Positions 32,085 through 41,700 of a stretch of DNA of 43,829 bases are shown here, piece by piece; positions within the stretch are counted from its first letter, which is position 1; every line of letters begins with the position of its first letter. The position numbers were made by a program, and so were the translations under genes. The notes beneath the pieces are model-generated. The model did not search any database, was not told where the DNA came from, and saw nothing but the letters and a program-made list of their open reading frames with translations. The stretch is taken from NCBI GenBank assembly GCA_019241645.1, contig JAFAWQ010000013.1, positions 1 through 43,829 of the forward strand. The letters are read 5' to 3'. The stretch comes from Alphaproteobacteria bacterium (GTDB taxonomy: Bacteria; Pseudomonadota; Alphaproteobacteria; Micropepsales; Micropepsaceae).

Positions 32085-32540
32085 TTAGGGAATGAGGATA
32101 TCGAACGCGACGTTGTCCGACAGCACGGCGGCGCCGGATTCCAGATCGTAGGTCGTCACTTCCTGATAGCCAGACGGGCAATCCGAGAAGACAGCCGTGT
32201 CCTTCCAGTATGCCCACAGGCCAAATCCCAACGACTGGTCCCACTCAATGCCGATCTGCGGATACGAGTTCGCTTTGATCGGCTTGTGCGGCAGGATGCA
32301 GTAAATGCCGGTGCTGGGATGCTGGAAATCGTCCACGCCAATGGAAGTGTCCGTCCCGAACCCCCGCGTATAGTAATACGCCATCTGAGGCTTGAATTTC
32401 GCCTTCGCGGGCGCCGCAGCCGGCTGTGTGTGCGAGACAGACGAACGTCCCTGCGCATTGTACTTCACCTGGGCCTGAGCCGAGGCGGCCATCGACACTG
32501 CGGCGGCAGTGGCAGCGGCCATGACAACGAATTTTTTCAT
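32085..32540 (-). CDS. Secreted protein, function unknown
   Basis: The 151-residue protein begins with a clear Sec signal peptide (MKKFVVMAAATAAAVSMAAS, then AQA with predicted cleavage after residue 23). The mature chain starts with a Gln/Pro/Ala-rich linker, then an aromatic-rich domain (MAYYYTRGFGTD, IGIEWDQSLGFGLWAYWKD). Two cysteines, at 81 and 121, could form a disulfide in the periplasm. No catalytic motif is visible. The start at 32538-32540 has GGGGAA nearby. A 20-codon upstream extension lacks a signal-like start. The gene is divergent from glnA and ends at a strong terminator, so it is a single-gene unit. I do not recognise the family. Confidence 0.8.
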   Translation of the reverse strand: MKKFVVMAAATAAAVSMAASAQAQVKYNAQGRSSVSHTQPAAAPAKAKFKPQMAYYYTRGFGTDTSIGVDDFQHPSTGIYCILPHKPIKANSYPQIGIEWDQSLGFGLWAYWKDTAVFSDCPSGYQEVTTYDLESGAAVLSDNVAFDILIP

Positions 32541-32872
32541 GGTTATTCCCCTGAAGTCCGAGGGGGGGAATCCGCCCCCGGCAGGGTGCTTATACGACAT
32601 CTGGCGCGCGATGCTATTGAAAAAATCATTTATCAGCTTTGTCCCCTATCGTGCCTGCGCACGAGCCTGTGGACCGTCCTCTTTCCAAGCTGGTACGCCT
32701 CGGTCGACTCCGTGTAAGGGGCCTCATGGCTAGGCGTGTTTGGGCGCCAAAATGACCCAATGGAGCCGGTCCGCGCCTTCAACCGGGGGCCGAAAGGCGG
32801 CGATCACATAGGCTCCAAACCGTGCCGGCAGAACTGCCGCGGGGGAACAAAAGTTAGTCGAAGGGAAACCGC
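32541..32872. other. 332-base divergent intergenic region between the secreted protein gene and glnA
   Basis: No gene is supported here. On the minus strand TATAAG (32589-32594) about 50 bases before the secreted-protein start is a possible -10, without a good -35. For glnA I found neither a convincing sigma-54 -24/-12 pair nor paired NtrC sites by eye. The minus frame at 32804-33604 is antisense to glnA and is not a gene. GlnB-like sequence is absent. Confidence 0.5.
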
Positions 32873-34282
32873 ATGGCGAACGCAAGCACCATCCTGAAGC
32901 TGATTCGCGACAAAGAGGTGAAGGCGGTCGACCTTCGCTTCACCGATCCGCGCGGTAAGTGGCAGCACGTTACCTTCGACCCTTCCATGGTCGATGAGGA
33001 TTTCCTGAACCAGGGCACGATGTTCGACGGCTCGTCCATCGCCGGATGGAAAGCCATTCACGAATCCGACATGATGCTGATGCCAGACTGCGAAACCGCT
33101 TTGATCGACCCGTTCTTCGCCCAGATCACGCTCTCCATCACCTGCGATGTGTTCGAACCCTTGACCGGCCAGCCCTACAACCGTTGCCCACGTTCGATCG
33201 CCAAGGCCGCCGAGCGCCATATGCAGGCGTCCGGCGTCGGCGACGCAGCCTATTTCGGCCCGGAGGCGGAGTTCTTCATTTTCGACGACGTGCGCTTCGG
33301 TACCGAGATCAACAAGGCCTACTACTACGTCGATTCCGCGGAGGGATCGTACAACACCGGCAAGGAAATGGACGGCGGCAACCCAGGCCACCGTCCGCCT
33401 CTGAAAGGCGGCTACTTCCCCGTGCCACCGATGGACTCCGCGCAGGACATTCGCACGGAAATGCTGGCCATCATGGGCGAGATGGGCATTGGCCCGGAGA
33501 AGCACCACCATGAAGTGGCCAGTTCGCAGCACGAGTTGGGTTACAAGTTCAGTACGCTGACGAAGTGCGGCGACCACATGCAGATCTACAAATATGTCGT
33601 GCACCAGGTGGCCGCCTCATACGGCAAGACGGCCACCTTCATGCCCAAACCGATCGCAGGCGATAACGGCTCGGGCATGCACGTGCACCAGTCGATCTGG
33701 CGGGAAGGGAAGCCGCTGTTCGCCGGCCAGGGCTACGCGGGGCTGTCGGACACCTGCCTTTACTACATCGGCGGCATCATCAAGCACGCCAAGGCGCTGA
33801 ATGCCTTCACCAACCCGCTGACCAACTCGTACAAGCGCCTGATCCCAGGCTTCGAGGCGCCGGTGCTGCTCGCCTACTCCGCGCGCAACCGCTCCGCCGC
33901 ATGCCGCATTCCGTTCGCGCACGGAGCCAAAGGCAAGCGGGTGGAAGTGCGCTTTCCCGATCCTGGCGCCAATCCGTATCTGGCCTGCGCGGCCATGCTG
34001 ATGGCCGGCCTTGACGGCATCGAGAACAAGTTTCATCCCGGCGAGCCGATGGACAAGGATCTCTATGCGCTGCCGCCGGAAGAGCTGCGCGAAATTCCCA
34101 CGGTCTGCGGCAGCTTGCGCCAGGCGATGGAATGCCTGGATCGCGACCGCGCCTTCCTCAAGAAGGGTGGCGTGTTCGACGACGATTTCATCGATGGCTA
34201 TATCGAATTGAAGATGGGCGAGGTGCACATGTTCGAGCACACCCCGCACCCGATCGAGTTCAAGATGTATTACAGCGTGTGA
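32873..34282 (+). CDS. glnA: Glutamine synthetase type I
   Basis: This 469-residue, dodecameric GSI-beta enzyme makes glutamine from glutamate, ammonia and ATP and is the main ammonia-assimilating step. Motifs are the N-terminal [10 protein letters not shown] and [10 protein letters not shown], the ATP and metal site AEFFIFDDV, the [16 protein letters not shown] signature, and [13 protein letters not shown]. Tyr398 in [11 protein letters not shown] matches the adenylylation site used by GlnE, so post-translational control by nitrogen status is likely. Length equals E. coli GlnA. It is the only plus-strand gene in the window. The usual upstream glnB is missing, and it ends seven bases before the oppositely oriented sulfotransferase gene. 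Confidence 0.97.
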   Translation: MANASTILKLIRDKEVKAVDLRFTDPRGKWQHVTFDPSMVDEDFLNQGTMFDGSSIAGWKAIHESDMMLMPDCETALIDPFFAQITLSITCDVFEPLTGQPYNRCPRSIAKAAERHMQASGVGDAAYFGPEAEFFIFDDVRFGTEINKAYYYVDSAEGSYNTGKEMDGGNPGHRPPLKGGYFPVPPMDSAQDIRTEMLAIMGEMGIGPEKHHHEVASSQHELGYKFSTLTKCGDHMQIYKYVVHQVAASYGKTATFMPKPIAGDNGSGMHVHQSIWREGKPLFAGQGYAGLSDTCLYYIGGIIKHAKALNAFTNPLTNSYKRLIPGFEAPVLLAYSARNRSAACRIPFAHGAKGKRVEVRFPDPGANPYLACAAMLMAGLDGIENKFHPGEPMDKDLYALPPEELREIPTVCGSLRQAMECLDRDRAFLKKGGVFDDDFIDGYIELKMGEVHMFEHTPHPIEFKMYYSV

Positions 34283-34289
34283 GTCCGTA

Positions 34290-35960
34290 TCAATCGCTTG
34301 GCTGAGCGCCCGGATAGGTGTCCAGCACATCGCCCAAGGCTGTCTTGAGCGCGCCGAGCCACGGCTCATAGCTTCGCCAGCGGTCGACGCCGGCTTTGTA
34401 GATGGGTCGGCGAACTTGTTCGGAGCTCCTGGTTGTCACAACGCGCTCCGTCTTGTGGAAATCGAGACAGTTCTGTTCGAACGGCAATTCCACGTATTGA
34501 AGCAACCGCCGAATCTCGTTTTCGGGATCGGCGACCAGATGTTCATAGAAAATCCTGTGGACCTTGCCGGGTAACACTTTATCGAAATGCTCCATGATCG
34601 CGACGTAATTGCGGTATGCGCGGCCGATGTCCCCGAGACGGTAGGCCACATCCTGCGCACCGCCAAACAGCTCCGTGAAAATGGCAAATCCGCACGCCAT
34701 GGGATGGCGGCGGATGTCGATTATCCTGGCGTTAGGCAGGATTAGATGGATGAGACCGATATACGCGAAATTGGCAGGCATCTTGTCGGTGAAGAATGGA
34801 AGGCGGAATTTGCGATGCGGCCGGCTGCGTTGCAGGTATGTCTCTCCAAGCATTTTCGCGGTGGCACGATCGAGCGACGCAAGGATGGCGGGATCCAGCC
34901 CGCTGCCCTTGCGCGAAGAAGCCATGTCGAGTCGCTCCGAAACCGTTGCAAGCAATTCCGGTAGTTCTCTGGTCCCCTCGACCTGCGAATGGCTGGCGAG
35001 AATCTGTTCCACGAGAGTCGAGCCCGAGCGGGGCATTCCGACGATGAAAATCGGTTCGCGGCTTGGATTACCGAAGTTTGCGCGCTCTCTAAAAAAATCC
35101 TGGGTCAGGACTTCCCTAGTCCGAACCACGTAACCTGTCATAATCTCGGGAGCATGTTTCATGCCGAGATAATGCAACGCGTTGCCTTTGGCATAATTCG
35201 AAAATGATTTCTGGTAGAGCATCTGGTCGCCATATGCCTGGCCAAGCGCGAAGTGCAGGCGCACGCGATCCTCGGCGGGCAGATTGGTGGTTCGAAGCAA
35301 CCCCTCCATGCGGGTCACCTCGGACTCATCAAATCGAAAAGCCTTGAGCGCGGAAAGCGCCCAGTAGGCTCCGGCACAAACTGGATCGATTTGCAGCGCT
35401 TGCCGGTACGCGGCAATCGCATCTGTCTGCCGCCCCAACACCTTCAGCGCTTGACCATACCGGAGCCAGCACTCCGACCGCTGCGGATAATCCCGGCACA
35501 ATGCATCCCAGCAAACGGCAGAAGCTTCGTAGTCTTCGGCTTCATCCAGAATGACGGCCTTCAATCGTCGAAACAGGGGATTGCCCGGATCCTGTTGCAG
35601 CGAGCTTTCCAACGCTTGCAGCGCCAGGTCAAATCTCTCGGCTTTCAGGAGAATCTGCGCGTAACTCAAGCGGGCGGCGTGGAAGCCAGGCGCTATCGAA
35701 ACGCAATCAGCGAGCAGGTGTTCGGCGAGGTCGCGCCTGTCAGTCCGCAACGCGGCTTCGGCCAAAAGGTACAGAGTCGTGGGATCGCGAGGGTGCTCCC
35801 TGGCTTCCGCTTTCAACAGCTTGGCAGCCGCCTCGGTGAGCCCCTGTTCTAGCAAGCCGGCTGCTTCGCGTAAGCGAGGCGATTCTAGCAAGCATTCATT
35901 TTCCAACTCCTGCTCGGCAGCTGCGAAAGCGTCAGCAGCAGAGGTGGACTCGGAGCTCAT
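34290..35960 (-). CDS. TPR-containing sulfotransferase (gene A)
   Basis: The 556-residue protein has an N-terminal array of tetratricopeptide-like helix pairs, about 30-265 (for example LYLLAEAALRTDRRDLAEHL, GYAWL-type repeats around 165-200), followed by a Sulfotransfer_3-type domain. The PAPS 5'-phosphosulfate loop is GMPRSGSTL at about 308-316. RELPEL at 331-336 carries a glutamate that aligns with the catalytic base region of tyrosylprotein sulfotransferases. TDKMPANF and DIRRHPMACGFA (414-426) cover the 3'-phosphate site, where the usual serine is Ala. SSEQVRRPIY is the conserved late motif. There is no signal peptide, so it is cytoplasmic. The start overlaps the gene B stop (ATGA). Substrate unknown. 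Confidence 0.87.
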   Translation of the reverse strand: MSSESTSAADAFAAAEQELENECLLESPRLREAAGLLEQGLTEAAAKLLKAEAREHPRDPTTLYLLAEAALRTDRRDLAEHLLADCVSIAPGFHAARLSYAQILLKAERFDLALQALESSLQQDPGNPLFRRLKAVILDEAEDYEASAVCWDALCRDYPQRSECWLRYGQALKVLGRQTDAIAAYRQALQIDPVCAGAYWALSALKAFRFDESEVTRMEGLLRTTNLPAEDRVRLHFALGQAYGDQMLYQKSFSNYAKGNALHYLGMKHAPEIMTGYVVRTREVLTQDFFRERANFGNPSREPIFIVGMPRSGSTLVEQILASHSQVEGTRELPELLATVSERLDMASSRKGSGLDPAILASLDRATAKMLGETYLQRSRPHRKFRLPFFTDKMPANFAYIGLIHLILPNARIIDIRRHPMACGFAIFTELFGGAQDVAYRLGDIGRAYRNYVAIMEHFDKVLPGKVHRIFYEHLVADPENEIRRLLQYVELPFEQNCLDFHKTERVVTTRSSEQVRRPIYKAGVDRWRSYEPWLGALKTALGDVLDTYPGAQPSD

Positions 35961-37612
35961 TGCAGCTCCTCGGGAACCTTGGGATAGGAGGTCAACACTG
36001 TTCCGAGAGATCGCAGCAGCGGTCCGAGATGCCGTTCATAATTGCGCCAGTGCTCGAGTGACTCTCCGGAAATCGGCCGGCGCACCTGCTCGGAACTGGG
36101 CGTGAGCACTGCCCTCTTGCTCTCGTAAAATCGCAGGCAATTCTCCTCGAAGGGGAGCTGCAGATGCGCAAGCAACTTGCGTGTTTCCCCTTCTGGATCT
36201 TGAACGATCTCTTCATAGACGACGCGATGTATCTTGCCGGGAAGCGCTTGGTCGAAAAATGCCATCATCTCTACGTAATCGCGGTAGATCTCGCCAAGCT
36301 CGCTCAGGCGAAGATTGGTGGTGCTGAAATACTGCTTGTACATCGAGAAGCAGCAGGCGGCTGGATTGCGCCGCACATCGATGATTCTTGCTTTCGGAAG
36401 AGCCAGATGAATCAACCCGATATGGAAATGATTGGCCGGTTTCTTGTCGATGAAGAACGGCCGTCCCAGCCTGCGATGAACTTTTGCGCTATCGAGATAA
36501 CGTTCCCCGATTTCCCGTAGAGCGGCAGAATTGAGCGATGCAACGAGCTCGGGATATGCGCTTGGCTGCCCGGGCGTGTTCCGCTCCCGCAACTCCGTAG
36601 CCAGTGCCGCGATATAGGGAAGCTCGCCCGTCCCTTCGATCATAGAATGGCTCGAAAGTATCTGCTCGACGAGCGTTGTTCCGGACCGCGGCTTGCCTAC
36701 CACGAAAATGGGATCGGGACGGTCGCAGCCAGCGCCTTTGCGTGCGTCCAGGAAATCGCGGGTAAACACCGCCTTGTTGGCGCCGGCACGGGGCTTGAAC
36801 GCCTCCGGCACCTCGTCGAGCCGAAGCCTCATGGCCGCATTTGCCTTTGCGTATTGCTCGAAGGATTTGTCGAACAATCTGGCATCCTCGTAGGCCTTGC
36901 CAAGAGCGAACTGAAGAGCGATCCGATCATCCGGAGAAACCTTTGAATGCAAGGATTCCGTCCGCATGGTCTCAAGCTCGGCTTCAGTGAAGCGGACAGT
37001 CTTCATGTTCGCCAAGGCCCAGTAAGCCGCTCCGCATGACGGACGCCGCTCGATGGCGCCGCGATAGGCGGCTGCGCTCTCTTCTTGACGCCCAAGAGCT
37101 CGCAACGCATGGCCATAGCTGACCCACGTCTCCGCGCGCTCTTGATTTTCAGCCAGCAGGCTCTTTCGAATAGCAAGCGTCTGTTCAAGCTCGCCCATGT
37201 TTTCGAGCACAGTGGCTTGCAATTGCCGGAAAAGCGGATTCGTCGGGTCAGACGCGAGCAAGCGTTCGAGTTCACTCAGTGCAGCCGCAAATCTGTGAAG
37301 ACGAAAAAGCACGCCGGCGTAATCGTAGCGGGCCGCCGTAAAATCGGGCGCGAGGCGCAGCGACTGCTCCAGTACCGCTGCAGCTTCCCTTCGTTGCCCG
37401 AGGCCCATAACTGCCTCGGCAAGCAACCGTAAGCCGTCGGGATCGTCTGGATGCGAGGCAACGTAGCCGCGCAGGTGACGCTCTGCTTCTTCCTGACTGA
37501 TTCTGCCTAGCTTCGACACGATGCGGCGCAGCGAGCCGTTCCGGATTGGCCGCCTGGCGCGCAAGGCTGCGTGCGCTTCTGCAAACCTGTCTTGACCGGA
37601 AGCGATCGCCAT
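35957..37612 (-). CDS. TPR-containing sulfotransferase (gene B)
   Basis: The 551-residue protein repeats the layout of gene A: TPR helices at about 40-265 (LRLLAEAVMGLGQRREAAAV, WVSYGHALRALGRQEESAAA), then a sulfotransferase domain. The PAPS loop is GKPRSGTTL (306-314), GTGELP carries the candidate catalytic glutamate, IDKKPANHF follows, and DVRRNPAACCFSMY (412-425) keeps the 3'-phosphate-binding Ser423, unlike the other modules in the cluster. SSEQVRRPIS ends the domain. The start MAIASGQ at 37610-37612 is the best in-frame ATG, although its ribosome site is weak and the frame runs further upstream into a terminator. Gene B overlaps gene A by four bases. Confidence 0.85.
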   Translation of the reverse strand: MAIASGQDRFAEAHAALRARRPIRNGSLRRIVSKLGRISQEEAERHLRGYVASHPDDPDGLRLLAEAVMGLGQRREAAAVLEQSLRLAPDFTAARYDYAGVLFRLHRFAAALSELERLLASDPTNPLFRQLQATVLENMGELEQTLAIRKSLLAENQERAETWVSYGHALRALGRQEESAAAYRGAIERRPSCGAAYWALANMKTVRFTEAELETMRTESLHSKVSPDDRIALQFALGKAYEDARLFDKSFEQYAKANAAMRLRLDEVPEAFKPRAGANKAVFTRDFLDARKGAGCDRPDPIFVVGKPRSGTTLVEQILSSHSMIEGTGELPYIAALATELRERNTPGQPSAYPELVASLNSAALREIGERYLDSAKVHRRLGRPFFIDKKPANHFHIGLIHLALPKARIIDVRRNPAACCFSMYKQYFSTTNLRLSELGEIYRDYVEMMAFFDQALPGKIHRVVYEEIVQDPEGETRKLLAHLQLPFEENCLRFYESKRAVLTPSSEQVRRPISGESLEHWRNYERHLGPLLRSLGTVLTSYPKVPEELQ

Positions 37613-37660
37613 CGCGGTAGCGGCAGTAGATGTCGAGCTTATTGGTGCGATCTCTCGTGA

Positions 37661-37692
37661 AAGAAAAAGGGGCGGCCACTGATGGCCGCCCC
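37661..37692 (-). terminator. Rho-independent terminator after the secreted beta-rich protein gene
   Basis: On the minus strand GGGGCGGCCA - TCAG - TGGCCGCCCC forms a perfect ten-pair stem (37669-37692), followed by TTTTTCTTT. It starts about 25 bases after the secreted-protein stop and separates that gene from the downstream sulfotransferase genes B and A. Confidence 0.88.
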
Positions 37693-37718
37693 ACTTGATA
37701 CCAGAGCTCAGACTTAAA

Positions 37719-38411
37719 TTAGGAGTCCGTGCCCTTAAGAGCAAACATCCAGTCGCCAGTCGATCCGAGGCAGTGCGCAAGAGTCTGCCAGGTGTTGCAA
37801 TCGGCCGGAACGCCCAGGGCGGCCCAACCGCCGTTCGGATCCTGCCAGGCCGCTGCTGCACCAGCCGGAGTCGTGTTGGTATCCCAGTACCACTGCGCAG
37901 CCGGGTTGGAGAAGTCGAGGTTGGCCTGAACGGAAACGAAGTACTTGCCAGCCTTCAGCGCCGGCGCGCACTTCGCGAGCTTGATCTTGAAGCTGCCCGT
38001 CGCGTTCTTGTCGCCGGTCTTCGCGTTGTCGCAGCTCGCAACCACCGCGCCGGGGAGGCCCTTCTTGTTCTTGTAGAAGGCAACGTTGGCCGTGAGGGCG
38101 GAACCGCCGCTGTAGCGGTACTGACCGGTCACGTCGACTTCCTTCACCGTCCAGGTGTGACCCTTTGGAACCACGAAGTCGTCAGCGCCCATATTGTCAT
38201 ACTGGTCGAACGAGCTCTCGAAGTTCTGCGACGTGTTGGCAACGCCCGAGTCGTTGTTGTTTTGGTCGTAGAGTGTCTTGGAGCCGGCTGGCACGCCAAA
38301 AACCACGTGCTTGGCGAAGTGGCCGGAGACGCCCGCCTTCGGAGCGCCGGCATAGGAAGCACCGGTCAGCGCGAACATCGCCGCACCGGCCAAAAGTACA
38401 GTCTTCGTCAT
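37719..38411 (-). CDS. Secreted beta-rich protein of unknown function inside the sulfotransferase cluster
   Basis: The 230-residue protein has a Sec signal peptide (MTKTVLLAGAAMFALTGASYA, cleavage after about residue 21). The mature protein is rich in Asn, Gly, Thr and aromatic residues, with alternating strand-like segments (HTWTVKEVDVTGQYRY, TANVAFYKNKKGLPG, KYFVSVQANLDF). Four cysteines (127, 148, 205, 214) could give two disulfides. Tyr71 lies among acidic residues (FDQYDNMGADD). I recall similar secreted proteins in environmental bacteria, but I know no function. The start at 38409-38411 has GGGGG six bases upstream. It has its own leader and a strong terminator, so it is transcribed apart from the sulfotransferases. 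Confidence 0.82.
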   Translation of the reverse strand: MTKTVLLAGAAMFALTGASYAGAPKAGVSGHFAKHVVFGVPAGSKTLYDQNNNDSGVANTSQNFESSFDQYDNMGADDFVVPKGHTWTVKEVDVTGQYRYSGGSALTANVAFYKNKKGLPGAVVASCDNAKTGDKNATGSFKIKLAKCAPALKAGKYFVSVQANLDFSNPAAQWYWDTNTTPAGAAAAWQDPNGGWAALGVPADCNTWQTLAHCLGSTGDWMFALKGTDS

Positions 38412-38724
38412 GAAAACCCCCTTGGGTTGAGACAGAAATTTCTGCCAGTTGGGGGGACGTTACCGGGGCTTTAATGTGAGCGCAAGCGCTTTCGCGCAAA
38501 GAATTTTTTGTTCCTTCGCGGGCTCAAATCATGCAAAAAATGTCGCAGCAACTTCATATTTGACAGGCGCGAAAGTGGCCGGAGCGCACCCACCCCGCTG
38601 CTTGCGGCCCTCCGCGCTACACAGCTTTCCTATGCGTTAGCCGGCGGCGCGCACCGGGAAGACCTAGTCCGGCTGCTGGGGCTCGCACCTTTAAAGCAGC
38701 CCTTGCCCACTGCGAGAAGACGCG
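38412..38724. other. 313-base intergenic region upstream of the secreted beta-rich protein gene
   Basis: No gene is supported here. A perfect 12-base palindrome, CAGAAATTTCTG, lies at 38433-38444 about 20 bases before the start codon, in the likely mRNA leader. Further upstream is the inverted-repeat-rich stretch GCGCAAGCGCTTTCGCGC near 38480-38500. A clear -35/-10 pair is not visible. No terminator with a T tract follows the 1247-residue gene. Confidence 0.5.
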
Positions 38725-41700
38725 TCATTCGACTGACGCCAAGGGCTGAGCCAGCGCCGCTTTCAGTGGCTCCAGCCATGGCTCGAAATTGCGCCACTGC
38801 TCCACGGCGTCGCGATAGATCGGGCGCCGCACCTGCTCGGCGCTGGGAGTCAACACGGCGCGATCGGATTCCCAGAACCGTAGACAATTTTCTTCGAATG
38901 GCAGCCTGCAATAATCCAGCATGCGGCGGATTTCGTTTTCGGTATCCTGGACCAGCCGTTCGTATTGCACAAAATGAATGCGCCCCGGCATGACCGATTC
39001 CCAGTGCTCCATAAGACTAACGTAGAGATTGTAATATCGGCCCAAGTCCCGAAGATCGTACGAAAAGGCAGCGTCTCTCGGCAGCTGCTGCTTGTACATG
39101 GCGAAGCAGGCAGCCATGGGTTCGCGACGAATGTCGATGATCTTCGCTTGCGGGAGGATCATGTGGATCAAGCCGGCTTCCAGCCAGTTCCACGGCCGCT
39201 TGTCGACGAAAAAGGGCTGGTCGGTTTGGCGGTGGGCTCGCGCGTCTTGAATATACTTCTCGCCAAGCGCCGCCAGTTGAGGCGCGGTCATATCCTGCAG
39301 ACAATCCGGATAGGCGTGCCGGTCGCTCATGCGCCGGCCGAGTATGAGCTCGCGCACGAGTTTCCCCATAACGGGTAACTCGCGCGTGGCTTCCACTTTG
39401 CTGTGGCTGCCGAGTATCTGTTCAACCAATGTGGAGCCGGCGCGGGGCATGCCCACAACAAAAATGGGAGTTACATCAGGCGAGGGAGATACAGGCGTAG
39501 GCGAGCATGACAGGACATCTGAAGTGAAGAAGCGCTTATGATTGCGCACCCGCTCGACTTCGACCTTTTCGTTGTAGGCTTCCCCGCGGCTCAAGAATGA
39601 GCCGCGGATCAGGCGCGCCGCTGCCTGATAGGACGCGAAGCTTGCGCCAAAGTCTCCCATCCGCTCAAGCACCGCCCCAAGGGCATAGTGGATCCTCATC
39701 CGATGAAAAGGCTCAAGACTGGGATCGGCAAGCTGCGCCCGCATCGCATGGACATCCGCGTCGCCCAGATAATCACGCTTCAAATCGGCCAGGGCGGCAT
39801 AAGCGTCACCCATTTTAGGAACAATCTCGAGGCAGGTTCGGAGCGCGCGCGCAGCTTCATCCCGCTTGCCTGCGGTTCGCAGCAAAATGCCGTAGCGCAA
39901 CCAGAAGCGCGCGTTGCGCGGATGCTCGCGCACCAGCTCCTCCATAATCGCGATGGCCTCCGCATTGTGGCCGGTCGCCTCCATCACGTTAGCGCGAATT
40001 GCGCGATAGCTAGGGTTTGCGGGCGCGTCTCGAACCAAAATTGCGATCTGGTCCAATGCCTGCTCAAATTCGCGCGCGTCCAACAGCATCGAAACGAGCT
40101 CCAGCCTGATGCTGCGCCAGGAAGGCGCAAGCTCCAGAGCGCGACTCAGCAAAGCGACCGCGGTGATTTGGTCGCCGTCACGAGTCTCGAGCCCCGCAAG
40201 AAGGGCAACGGCGGCAGCGTCAGTAGGATTTTGAGCCAGGTGCTCGCGGAGCTTAGCCATCTGGGCGGCTCGGCCAACCCGAGGCAGAGAGCGCTCGAGT
40301 GACAGCTTGCCCGCATCGAGCTGTTCAGGCATCCTCGCATCTTGGCTCGGCCGCCACTTGGGAGCCTCGGCGGCGGATCGGGCGGCTCGCTCTTCCGCCT
40401 TCTGGGCCGCCTTATCCTTGCCTGCCAGCCGCAACAACTCCGAAAGCTTTCTCCAGGCACCCGAATGAAACGGAGCCCGCTTCACGACTGCCTGCAGCTC
40501 CTTGATGGCGTGGGGGTAGGCGGCCATGGCAGCGAAAGTCAGAGCGAGCTCGTAGCCTTGGGGTTCCGGTTCCACTGTGTCCGCTGATGCTGCCTCAAGC
40601 GCCTCCTTCAGAGGCCCGAGCCAGGATTCGAACTTGCGCCACTGATCCAGCCCTTCGCGATTTATCGGGCGCCGCACCTGCTCGGCGCTTGGCGTAGCGA
40701 CAGCCCGGCTGGTTTCCCAGAACCTAAGGCAACCCTGCTCGAAAGGAAGCCCGCAAAAATCCAGCAGCCGGCGGATCTCCGCGTCAGTGTTTTCGACCAG
40801 CTGCTCATAGCAGATCGAATGAATATGCCCCGGCATCGCCTTGCCGAAATGATCCATGGTTTTGACGTACTCGGTGTAATATCGGGCGAGATGATTAAAA
40901 TCGTTCGTAAACTGGGCCGAGCCCAGATTTTGCTTGAACATTCCGAAACAGGCGGCCATTGGCTCGCGCCTGACGTCGACGACTTTGGCATGTGGCAGAA
41001 TCATGCGTATTAAACCGGCCTCCAGCCAGTTCCATGGCCGCTTATCCACGAAAAAGGGACGGTTGGTTCTGCGGTACGCAGCGGTCTCACGGACGTAGCT
41101 CTCTCCGAGTTCCGCGAGCTGCTCTGGAGTCAGATCAATTGTGCACTCCGGATAGAAATCTTCGCGCGCCACCATCAAGCGGCCGTAGGAGAGACGTTCC
41201 ACCACGATAGGCAACGCAGGAAGCTCCAGCGTGCCTTCGACCTGGCTGTGGCTCGCCAATATCTGCTCGACGAGGGTCGAACCGGCACGGGGCATGCCGA
41301 CGACAAAGATAGGGGTCGGCAAGTTCTTCTTGAGAGCGGCGCTTTTGTCAACCGCGCGCGCCGTGAACACCAAACGGCGCCGGCGCATGTTGCGAATGTC
41401 TTTTTCTAGATCGTAATCAGGATCCTTCGCCAGTTGGTTCGCCGCCTCATATGCGGCAAAGCTGCCCGCGAAATCGCCCCGTTGCTCAAGCGCCTGCCCG
41501 AGAGCGTACTGCATCTGCTTGCGACTGGCTTCGTCTTCGTCGTCATCGACAACCTCGCGGCGCAAGTGTTCGTGCATAGCTTGAACATCATCGTCGGTCA
41601 GAAAGTTGCCGCGCAGCTTGGCAAGCCCAGCATAGGCGACACCCATTCCTGGCTTAAGCTCCAAAGCTTTGCGGCATTCCCTGGCACTCGCCTCTTTGCG

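Noticed and set aside
32541..32872. NtrC or sigma-54 control site upstream of glnA
   Set aside because: I found no GG-N10-GC promoter core with matching flanks and no paired NtrC sites by eye.
32804..33604. 266-codon minus-strand frame opposite glnA
   Set aside because: It is antisense to strongly conserved glnA codons, with no ribosome site or recognisable domain.
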